DNA from: Prosopocoilus inquinatus
Taxonomy: Eukaryota; Arthropoda; Insecta; Coleoptera; Lucanidae
Assembly: GCA_036172665.1 (NCBI GenBank)
Contig: CM069880.1
Coordinates: 9,240,501-9,304,500 of the forward strand
Direction: 5' to 3'
Length of the DNA: 64,000 bases
The notes under the pieces are model-generated. The model saw only the letters and a program-made list of their open reading frames with translations, had not been told where the DNA came from and did not search any database. The position numbers and the translations under genes were made by a program. Below, in pieces: positions 23,701 through 34,300 of the stretch; position 1 is the first letter of the stretch, and each line of letters begins with the position of its first letter.

Positions 23701-26700
23701 AAGTTTTCTTTAATAGAACACCCTATATTTTTTATTGGCAAGTGAGAGAACATAAAATTCTAAATACAAATCACTATTTACTACTTCACACTTAAACGAA
23801 TAGTTAATGCGGTATTTGAAGTCATCATTTACAAAATATTTTCATTAAAAATTTTCTACAAATGAGCTAAATTGCAATAGGGTATCGCATTTCAGCGATT
23901 TTGGTCCTAATTGCGGCCTCATCAGCAGAAGAGCGGTTCAAGAATTCCACAGTAATCTAACCTAAGCGGCCTTCTTACGTATTTAAAGCGCTTAATTTAT
24001 TGTAAACTACGACTTAGTTTTGTAAGCCATCACTCACATGTCAATGCAGACACAACTAGTATGTCGTTGGATCATTTTTAAGTCAATTTCAAGTTGGCTA
24101 GATGAGGTTTTTAAGCATCCTTTGTTTGGCGCTAGTAGGAGCAAATGTGATTAAATGTTATACCAATTACAAATATCGCAATCTCTTTGTTATTCGTCTT
24201 AAGGTGAATAGTAATAATAGTACTCAATTAGTACACAACAGCATTGCCTTTACGTTATTATTGTCCAATTTAAGGTTAAAATCCGGTCCCATAATGTCAC
24301 TGCTTACTACTGCCTACTTTGCAATTAAACACATATAGGTCAAAGATTACGGTGGAATTCTCGAACTGCTCTTTTGCTGACGAGGCCTCAATTAGGGCCG
24401 AAATCGCTATGAGTACCCTATAACAGTTTAGCTGATTTGTAGCAAATTTTTAATAGAATTTTTTTTTGTAAAAGGTATCGCAATAACTCCTTTATTATTG
24501 ATTTAATTGAGAAACAGTAAAGAATGATTTGTATTTAGAATTTGTAGTTCTTTCATATGCCACTAAAAAATATTAAAGAAAAATGTATATATGCAAGTAT
24601 TTTGAGAATGCGATGCGCAATTGTTCTTTTGATGTCACCACTGTAATTCTGAGTAAAAATAATTCATTTTTGCTACTTTGAACGACTTTGTAGCTCCAAT
24701 AATAACGAAGTTAGCAATAGTGCGGCAGTGACTTTCATCGCCCTATATATAAAAAGTTATTAACTGGCTAATATTTGGCTAGTTGATAAACTAAGTTCTT
24801 TATTTATATGATAATTTTTACTTTTCGATAGTGAACAGCTTATCAAATTTTGAATATTTTACTATTTCAGTAATGATGTTAGGATGTCGTTACACTGAAG
24901 TTACGTACGTTTTTGAATTTTCAATTTATTAATTTAATTTATTTTGCAATGTTTTAATGTTCAACCAAAAATACTTTGCTCTAATTTCTGTATAAAAATG
25001 TTGTACTTCCTCTTTCTCTCTCCGAAAAGTAGTTTGATTTTTGGCATTTCTGTGGTGGGTACTCTTTAAAAGCAAAGATTGGGTTGGCTTGGATTGTCTC
25101 GGCTTGCCGAAATAAAAATCTGGTCACCCTATTCTAGAAGGGTGAACACATGGCATTGGATACCCGGTAAAATATATACAGCATGATATAATAATTAGGG
25201 TTGCGTAAGTATAATTCGTAAGTATCGTCAGTGTTAAGCTGGTGTTTGTTTTGGTTTTCTGTTTTACGTTCGTATTTATTTATGCATAAAATATAAACTA
25301 ATGATGGAATGTGCCTCGGACGTAAGCGTGCAGAGTAATAAAAAAATGATCCACACAAATAAGTAAAACACTTAAAATTCTACGCGAAGTTATAAGGTAT
25401 ATAAATCAAGCGCGTATGTGTGCCATAGTAGCAGAAGAGTCGATGATAAAAAGTTACACGCCCTTAAAATAGTCTAAAAGCTTTCTATAAATAACAATTT
25501 CATTATCCTCTTTAGATAAACCAGAAACGTTTATGTTTATGCATTTAATTGCCACGACTTTATTTCCACTTGCAATGGTTTGCTTATTTTAGGAGCTGGT
25601 TTTAATTGCATCGTGCAAATGGGCTTCGCAAAATTTCATTTACAAAAAAAAACTTTTGTTTTCAGTTAGCCAAGTTATTTTCGTACACATGGACCATGGG
25701 GTTGTTTCTGTGCAAATGGGTCCACTACATGCAGAATGTATCCACGATTTGCTCTGTGTTGACTTTAACTGCCATAAGCATCGAACGGTAAGTGAAAAAA
25801 ACATACATCCTCCGCATCTCAAAGCAAATAAATTCGATCTATAAATAATAAGACCGGCGGGAAAATTTATTTACTTTATAATTTTTTGAGTTTTCGATTG
25901 GAAAATGGTCCGTTTGAATTGCGCAAAAAATTTTACTGCATGCACGTGCGTGTGGATTACAAAGGCATTGCTGCAGATTTTAGTTTACACTAACTACTAA
26001 CTATAGTTTTATGTTGTAAACGCTCTAAATTTAGTCGTCGAAAATGCAACGGGGTAATCAGCAAGCAATTAATTATTATAAATGTTGATTCGGCTTCTTG
26101 GATTTGTATCAGTAAAATTTGCTGTCGCGTAGAGTTAGATTTGACGTCTTTAACTTTTTTGCCCCCTCAGTTACTATGCTATTCTGCATCCGATGAAGGC
26201 AAAGTACATCTGCACGATAAGCCAAGCGAGAAAAGTCATTGTGATAACGTGGATCTTATCAATTCTGCTTGCGATTCCTATTTTATTCGTCCAGGTAAAG
26301 GTTTTACCCCAATTACCAAAAACAATCATCCCATAATTTTTTTCTTCCTCCCTTTAGAATCTCATCCTCGTTGGAAATGTCTCCAGAACAGGGTACTGGT
26401 GTGTAAAAGATTTAGAACATCACCTGCATGTACGCATTCACGAAATCTACATGCTACTACTTGTCCTCGTTGTTCCAACTTGCATCATGACTTACACGTA
26501 CTCCACAATCTGCTGGGAGGTATGGAGAGTCATGGAGAAAAGATCGGTAATGACGAGTAAACACGCGTAAGTCTTTTACTTCTGGATTTCTAATTCCTAC
26601 ACTCAGCATTCCAAAATATTTTATAAATATCCTTCATTACGTAATTCCTAGAATAACATTCAAATGAAGTCTAAAAGAATGCGATAAATATTCACAATAT

Positions 26701-27462
26701 AGCACGTCATTATTTATTTAAGTTGCACAAATAATCCTTCTAAATATAAAGAATAAAATGCAAACAGTTTTCTATTGTTAGGCCGACGTTTGGATTCTAA
26801 AAGCATGTCATTTTCAGATTATCGAGGAACCATACGGTCCTCGTTGATGAGATGGAACACATCAAATTGAACAATATTTCCAAAACGAACGTCTGCCCAA
26901 AAAATACCAGGGATGATACCAAAACCGTCAAGCAAGTGATTTACATGTTGGTTGCTGTGGTCGTCCTCTTTGTAATTTGCTGGGGGCCTTTACTAATAGA
27001 CAATCTGTTAACAGCCCACGACGTGTTACCACGCGTGAAAATGGGCAAACACAAATACCTACTGACATCATTTACTTTAATGGCCTATTTTAACAGGTAA
27101 TGAAAACTAGTATTTGTTTTGATTTTTTTTTCCTCGCCCAAAAAGTTTATTTATAACAAGTAAAATTTCAATTCGTACTTCAAAGTGGGCAGAAAAATAT
27201 GAAGTCTCTGCTCAGAGTAACTTTTGCATGACGAAATATGTTTTAATGGCCCGTTGAAAGAGTTGTTTGCTTATGTAACAAAATGTTTATTTTCAGTTGT
27301 ATAAATCCGATAATATACGGATTCATGTCGAAGAATTTTCGGGACAGTTTTCGATCGGTTCTCTGTTGCTTCACCAAACACTTTCAGGGCCAAAGAAACA
27401 CCAGCAACGTGCGACAAATCTCCAGAACCGGATCACAGACCAGGAACACTTCCATTAGGTAA
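20778..27462 (+). CDS. Class A (rhodopsin-like) neuropeptide-type G protein-coupled receptor
   Basis: Six exons: 20778-21020, 25666-25787, 26171-26294, 26358-26566, 26818-27096, 27297-27462; frames join cleanly to give 380 aa. Exon 1 encodes an acidic, Tyr-rich N-terminus with a glycosylation site (NES), TM1 (GNSLIV) and TM2 (LASADLLL). Later exons give TM3 starting with the disulfide Cys (LFLCKW), an ERY version of the DRY motif (SIERYYAILHPMKAKY), the second disulfide Cys in the extracellular loop (GYWCVK), TM6 with CWGP and TM7 with NPIIY, then a short Ser/Thr/Arg-rich tail. Overall it resembles the peptide-receptor group around QRFP, cholecystokinin and ecdysis-triggering-hormone receptors. 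I do not recognise the specific ligand. Intron 1 is 4.6 kb and full of mobile elements; the other introns are 60-380 bp. Confidence 0.92.
23227..25132. mobile_element. Element inserted in the preceding palindrome, TIR AGGTGACCA
   Basis: The left end AGGTGACCA (from about 23228) is matched by TGGTCACCC at about 25123-25131. A TA dinucleotide follows on the right (TATTC) and precedes on the left (AATA), compatible with Tc1/mariner-type TA insertion, though two bases are weak evidence. The interior contains a further long foldback (23421-24850). Non-coding. Confidence 0.5.
23421..24850. repeat. Long foldback with arms of about 0.5 kb
   Basis: Arm 23421-23964 pairs with 24337-24850 in reverse complement with scattered mismatches. 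Matching landmarks are tttgataaactgtt/aacagcttatcaaa, ataactttttatatacagggcg/cgccctatatataaaaagtt (read in parts), and tcctaattgcggcctcatca against tgacgaggcctcaattaggg. The unpaired centre is about 370 bp and holds only a chance open frame. This is a MITE or foldback transposon. Confidence 0.8.
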
Positions 27463-28856
27463 ACGGTTTCTCCATGCAACCGTTTCTCCATCATGATCAA
27501 TCTCTAATTAATACTAGAGTAATAATTGTAAATCTTCTTATCCATTGCCAAATGCTTTTGTTGCACAACTCTTCTTCAAAGCCAGCACAAATGAAGATCA
27601 CAAACATATTTTATTCCGAAACGAAAAACAAAAAAGTAATTTACTCTGTGGCATACATATATCTCATTTATTGATGAAAACATGTCCACGAAAAAAAAAG
27701 AAAAGAAAATAACAAAGTGCATCTGTTAAACGTCTGCCGGCGAATATTTATTTCGTTGCTTTTATTCTGATGTTTTTACGTTTTCTGGTGAACTTTATTT
27801 TACTTACCTGGTGCTTTAAAAAAAGCAGAAGCTTGTCAGTGAACTAAGCCAACGTAAACACGTGAGTCGGGTTTTATGAGGCAATGTCGGAAAAAGAAGT
27901 TGTCAAGACGACGTCAAAAATCAACGTGGATTCTGATCAAAAAAAGAAATAAAAAAAATTTAGGCGCTTACTTAAAATAATTTTTGTAATGGAAAATCTG
28001 TATTGAACCCTTAAGTAAACGTCTACGTCATTTATTTTTTTATTACGACAAGTATTTATGTAATAAGTCTGTATTATTAGAAGCGATAGTATTAATAAAT
28101 GTATTGCAATTTATCCATTATATATAGAAACACACATATAAACCGTTTCTAGAAATGTTCATGCATTTATAGTTATTATTCTCTAAATATATTCAATATT
28201 AGATTAAAATTTTGGAAACCCCCCACAAAACTCCGCGTAACTCCAACTGACAAAGTATTATATAAAAAAATGTTCCTATATTACCTTTTAAAACTAGTTT
28301 TCGGTTGGATTTACTTACTTTCATTTTACAATACTGCCTGATTTTGTGAACCAAAGAATGATTGAGGGAGGGGTCTTAAATTCCCCCTAAATTCTCTTAT
28401 TTCTTATGGCAATATTAAAAAAAAAAAACTGAATTCTTCGTATTTAATAGATATATTGTTGTTACTATGTTATTATTATTCTTCACCATTATCATTGTGA
28501 TTTTTATTTATTTTAATTTGTAAAATAAGTGTGATATTTTACCAAAATAAATATTTTTATCCCCTGCACACGTCTCTTCATTATTATATTTATCAAATTA
28601 CACGCTATAAATTATTCGAAAATTCAAAACGTTTGAATAAAATAAATGAAAGAATATTTAAATTAAACTTTTGATAAAGCAAAAGGTACAGAATCTATTT
28701 TTAGTTGCACTTTTATGTTAGACAAAACGTAATTCGCAATTTTTCAAATTCTTTCATTTTTTTTATTTAAGTCGGGAAGTTTTAAATGCTGGCGTGATCG
28801 CGCCTGAAATGATACCAACTTAAAACTTATCACATACTTGAAAGTTTAAATGAAGT
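27463..28856. other. 3' flank of the GPCR gene, no gene seen
   Basis: Probably the 3' untranslated region of the receptor followed by AT-rich intergenic DNA. Several AATAAA motifs occur (for example near 28096 and 28546). No conserved frame, RNA gene or clear repeat was recognised. Confidence 0.45.
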
Positions 28857-28860
28857 GGTA

Positions 28861-28975
28861 CAGGCGTGCGCACCTAAAGTGCTACAATATGACATTTCTG
28901 TGAGCCTTGTAGTACAAGGGGTTAAGGGTGAAGTTTGCTTGCAAGAGGTGCAGTTTAGTTGCGCACGACTGGACC
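28861..28975. mobile_element. Short MITE-like unit, copy 1
   Basis: About 115-bp unit beginning caggcgtgcgcacc and ending gcgcacgactggacc, so its ends are inverted repeats. It shares its whole length with copy 2 at 29139-29259, including the inner motif gcaagaggtgcagtttagtt. Confidence 0.75.
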
Positions 28976-29138
28976 TACAATTAATAATGAGCTTCCGTTA
29001 ACAATTCAGTGGCAATTGGGTAAGTTGATAATGAAATGCGCGCCGAAAGTGAAGAGGTAATTAATTGCATTTAACTAACTACTATACGGGCCGGTTCGGT
29101 ACAAGAATTAACACTTTAAGGATTCTGTCCTGTTTTTA

Positions 29139-29259
29139 AGGTCCAGTCGTGCGCACCTTAAGTGCTACAATTAGACATTACTGTGAATTTTGTGGTATAA
29201 GGTCCTAAGGGTGAAGTTTTCTTGCAAGAGGTGCAGTTTAGTTGCGCGCGACTGTACCT
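29139..29259. mobile_element. Short MITE-like unit, copy 2
   Basis: Starts aggtccagtcgtgcgcacc and ends gcgcgcgactgtacct; same orientation as copy 1 and moderately diverged from it. It sits inside a set of loosely repeated 'aaggattctgtcc' motifs (about 29118, 29287, 29358, 29402), which look like a decayed tandem repeat. Confidence 0.75.
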
Positions 29260-29596
29260 TTTTTAAATAAGTCAAAATTTTAAGAATTCTGCCCTACTTT
29301 TAAGGAATATAAAATTCGGTTTGGATTAAAAAAATTCACCTTCGGAAAAACAGTTAAATTTTTAGGATTCTGTCCAGTGTTAAAAAAAAATCGAAACTTC
29401 AAGGATTCTTCCTTTTTTAAGGAATGTTACGGCAAATTAAAATTCTCCTTCAGGTCACGAAGCTGGGCTCAATATCAAGGAATTTCGGTCTGTTTCGTAC
29501 AAAATGATTTTTAAATGTAACAATTATGTAAATTATCGACTTCATGATTATTAAAAGTAAAGTTTCTTATCACTGATTAAATAATTACAACGGGGT

Positions 29597-29837
29597 CTAT
29601 TCTGTAACATTGATATGGACTTGATATTGTTATGTTTCAAGTGACCTTGCAAAATTGGTATTCTGTAAATAGTTTCCTAACACCTTACAATCCGTTTCAA
29701 GTGTGATCTCGAGTTAATATGCATCTCTCTTCAATTTGAGGTCGGCAATCGACGTGAAATGTTATGAAATCGTAACAAATTCTGTTCAATTATTAAAAAC
29801 CATATCAATTGATATGCATATCAATGTTACAGAATAG
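29597..29837. mobile_element. 241-bp MITE-like element with 20-bp terminal inverted repeats
   Basis: CTATTCTGTAACATTGATAT at the left end is matched in reverse complement by the right end (atatcaatgttacagaatag, ending 29837). The interior has no coding capacity. No unambiguous target duplication is visible, so the superfamily is not assigned. Confidence 0.75.
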
Positions 29838-31394
29838 TCCTGATTATGAAATATATTTGGTGCGGTCGCGTTTGCTAGTAATTTCGCGTCTGGCGATTTG
29901 TAGTTTAAAATGATTTCAACTTTTCAATTTAGCGGGTTTTTAGTGGATTTCACATTTCACAGTTTGGGACCCTGCTGACTGAATATGTCATTTATGAATC
30001 TTGTCATTTTTGTGAATCACAGACCACATAGCAGAGTATCCAAATTTATGCAACGGTAGGTAGTAAAACATTAAAATACGATTTAATGGCGTATTCTGCT
30101 TATCTAGATACACTACCAGCGGTTCTTCCGTGAGCCTGCTGGGCACCTGAATTTCTTGATCAAGCTACAAAGGCATTCCAACGAATTTGCCCAGTGGGGT
30201 TTGTGGTTGAAAATGTGAGACCCTTGCCTTCAAGTACAAAGCCTTATTGTCATTGGTATATAGAATACAGAAAAGAAAATTGCATACATTTGCCACCCCG
30301 GGTGATGAACTAAAAATTTATTCGAAAAAATTAATGAAATTCAAACCAATGAACAGTAAATTGGTAACCAGGCATCCTATAAGTCCATTTGTGATAGCCA
30401 TTATCTACTCTCATGAACTCTGCCCATGTGAAAAACCGTTGGATTTTGATAAGGCCACATCAACAACTACAATGCGGCCAACTCAAACTGAAGGGTAAAT
30501 ATTGATTTTACGCTGTGCTGAGTATATGCATTATTTTGTTTTCAGTGATTTTATTTTGGATATATCCAATTTATTCCAAATTAATTAATTACCTGATACA
30601 TGGCTAATTAAAGATAAGTATTTGTCAGATTTTTTGAATATACATAATTCTTGTTATAATTTATTTTTCTTATAAAGAGGGTTTGTGCCTGAGATTTTCA
30701 TGAAAATTACCACGTGGTATTTCAAATGGCAATTTATGAATTTTGTCGCAAATGAAACTAAGGCTGTCCACAGTGCAATGTTAGTCATGTTTCAGTCATT
30801 GTATCATCATCTTTATTATCAAAAATCAAGAAATGTTAATAAGATTATGAGATAATTACAAAAAAATTCAATTTTCAGAATCGAATTCGTCAAAACTGCT
30901 ATCATTGCCAGAATCAGACTCTTCTCAATGAAGGGAAATCCTTTGACTCGTGAATCTTTATCCTATTAAGCCGTTTGCACATCATATGATTACTATAGGA
31001 TTTGAATCTCAGTTAAGAAATAAATACATTATTATAAAATCTGAAGGCATTTAAATTTCCTCTTCATAAGAAAAACGTTTATTAAAAAAATGTATTTTCA
31101 TAAATAAACGACTCTTTCTGTAACAACATAACTATTGATCACCCCAACCAGAGTCAGCCGAGTCCTTACAACTTTCAAATTTTTAGATATACTTCCCCCT
31201 CCACAAAAAAGCCAAAAATATAATGTATATCCGATATCAAATTAATCAGAAAATTGAGTAAATATCACATTTTAGTTAAAGCGGTAATTGCTAGCACCCG
31301 CGCGAGATGTCGCCGTTGTCACTGTAATCGGTAATGTTACCGTTAAGGTAACATTAAAAAAAATTACCGGTACTAACAACACCAAAAAGAAAAC
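29838..31394. other. Intergenic, possible coding relic at 30090-30310
   Basis: Mostly AT-rich. Around 30150-30300 the plus strand reads with coding-like composition and a cysteine/aromatic-rich stretch (including KPYCHWYIEY) before frame breaks. It could be a gene relic, but I do not recognise the family. A small perfect palindrome (aatgttaccgttaaggtaacatt) lies near 31331. Confidence 0.35.
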
Positions 31395-34300
31395 TTTTAA
31401 ATCGCGTTCTATTTAATTTATGGCTTCATCGATTCAAAAACACTCCACTGACATGAAAAAAATTACTATGACATCACTATTTTGACCTCTGAAGGTTTCC
31501 TGTTCTTATCATTATGTTTATAAAAATAACACATAGCTCAAATGGCATATATGTAGTGAAAACTGACGTCTACCTGACTTTCCCAAGATGAAATACATGC
31601 GAGTTCCAAAAAATAATTACTGTGACGATTTAAAACGTCCATACAATCTCAAAGAAATTTAAATTTGTAAATACTGACCCAATTTGAACGACGATGACGT
31701 AAGAATTGAAATAATTAATTTACGTTTTGTTATAGTTAGGTATATTGACAATATAAATAATAAATAAATAAATGTTTTTTCATTATAAGAAAAAAATAGA
31801 ATTTCCCGCTAAGGTTTGAATTGTAAATTTTGCTGTATTATCGATCACGTTGCGAACCTGGCTAATTATATTTTTTGGACAATTCCTTCCTAAAATGGCT
31901 TCCAATTCTCTTAAGATGTCCATAATTACATCAGATGTAAAATTTAAAGCCTAACTTAAAATATCTATCTAATAACCTTGAATTAAAAAAAAAAAAAAAA
32001 CATTTTGAATTAAATATTTTACTTATTGTATAATGGTGAGTTTTAATATTGCTTTTTCATGCTGTTGCAGGTAAAATAATGAAATACAATACAGATGTCA
32101 AGCCTATTCATGATTATCGAATCTGTGGGCATATTTCAAGACTGCAAGAATAATCAGTTATAATTTCATTAAACAAAATTTTAAAACCAAGTAGAAAGTT
32201 GAAGCAAATGTAACTGAGGGAGTAATAAATTTTACTGGGCACTAACTCATTTACAATTTAAGAAAATGAGAAAGTACATAATATTACATGGAACTCATCA
32301 TTTTCATAAAATAAAATTTTACATTCTTTTCTAGTATTTTGTTGGTTATATCAATTTTATTACATGCAGAATTGATATTTTTAGCTCTCAACAATATCGA
32401 TAAACTTTGAAATAAGCAAAGGAGGAGCATGAATTTAGTAGAAGAATCAAGACTTGGGCATTCCAGAAGAATTCAGGAATTCTTTATGATGAACTTGCTT
32501 TTGAGAAGATAGCAGATACGACTAAATAAAAACTAACACGGATATAATTGAACAAGAAATGAGAGTTTTATTCAGTGTTTCTGAATATAAAATTAAGTCA
32601 CGAAATCTAATATCTAAGTTTAGTAGTACTAGTTGCTTTGCTTTTGCCACGCTTAAATATATGCTCTTTAATTTAGAGTTTCATGTTCATTGATTCATTT
32701 TTTGAAAGAGGACAGATCACACACGTTTGTTTGTACTTATATGTATACAACCATCTATCACTTTACAAAGATAATTATTTTTAAAAAATTTGCTTGTGAA
32801 TGTGCTGAATTTAAAATTACCTCATAAAGTAGTAAATGGCTGTACATTTGTTGAAAAGATGTTATGCACCCTAGATAAAACATAATGTGGCCAAATTTAC
32901 ATTTTCCAAGCAATTTAAAATTTAGAAACGTGAACCTAGTTGATAACGGAGTGAGCCACATGATATTTATTCTGTGATGTAAAAAGAAAAAAAACTTAGA
33001 CTCACTGACTGATTGCTGCCCCAACTGCATCGAAGTGGAACTGTAAGAAAAAAAAAGAAAATGTAAATCTACTGGGCAAGGAGAATTATTTTAATTTACT
33101 GAAGAAGTTGACAAATTTGATACTTACCCTACCTGGTTTCGCAGCTTGCAGCTCTGCCTGCCTCGGCACCCATCTCCAGAAATGGAACACAAACACTAAC
33201 ACTAGCACTTCAAACACTACATGCACCTGAAACAAAAACAGCTCTATTAGATATATTTAAATACTGATAAATATTAGTCACTATAATGCTACTGAAATAT
33301 CTCACTGAAAAAATAAATGAAATTGTACTGTGGATAAAGATACTAATTTAAAATAATAAAATTAGGATAACTGTGTCTGGTAAGTAAGAAACATATTTTA
33401 CTAGTTGTTCATTTGAAATTTATAATGACTAAACGTTGCTTATTATTATAGCTATTAATGGCTAAAATGAAATCTTAAAACAGAGGTACACTCGAAGATG
33501 CTTCTTTATCGAAAAGGCTTTTAGATACCATTCCCACGGTATTTGTATTCTTTCAGGTTAAGCTTGTATTCTGTGTTTGGGTTTAGTTTAATTTTGAAAG
33601 AGGCATAAAAGTCTGAGTGGTATTCTGAATTAAAAAGGAAAATTGAATTATAAAATTTCAAAACGTAAGTGAAATTACCAATGGCGGCGTGTTCTGCGCA
33701 TGCGCACTGTATAAGCGTATTTTTAAATTCAAATTTTACGGATATGAGCACTAATTTGACCATTTTTAAACTCGAAAATGTTTAATAAATCATTATTTCC
33801 ACCTTTGCACAAGTACTGAAGTCAAAGAACTAAAGAATTTTGCCCGGCTCTTATGCTTATGAGGCGATGACGCTTACCGGCAAAATGCATGTATTCAAAA
33901 AATTCAGTGACGGTGTTGCTTCTCTTACATATTTTAACTTAAATGTAAACAAACGTGATTAAATTATGTAAATATAATCATATTTACCTTTATCTCATTG
34001 AGAGAACGCCACACTTCGATACTTCTTTAGGAGCATAACTGATCACACAAATTCTAGAAAAATTGACGATTGTCTTTTGTTTCTGGCAACTTTAAAAAAA
34101 GAAACTACGACCGTTGGTATTTTTGCAATTGTTACAATATTGTATGTACTTGGATTAATTAGGTATTTTCTCAAATTAAGCCTAAGCGCTTTAATTTACT
34201 TATATAATTAATTAAGCTTTATTTTCAGGTTCTTAAATTAACTAAATTTATATGTGGTAATTGGCGAAAATCGGTAACCAACAGATGGCGTTTTTAATAA

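Larger units (their letters stand above)
22700..25175. mobile_element. Palindromic element interrupted by another insertion (GPCR intron 1)
   Basis: The left end (tataccgagtgtcccacgcc, 22705 onward) pairs with the right end near 25140-25170 (reading tataccgggtatcc in reverse). Inside, 22737-22925 pairs with about 23030-23222 in reverse complement over nearly 190 bp, including the 'acttccggtttc' motif. The foldback is therefore split: its far terminus has been pushed about 1.9 kb away by the inserted element listed next. No transposase frame is visible. Confidence 0.65.

Noticed and set aside
24102..24338. Short frame with signal-peptide-like start inside the foldback element
   Set aside because: Lies in the unpaired centre of a transposable element, no domain, and no upstream promoter or conserved family.
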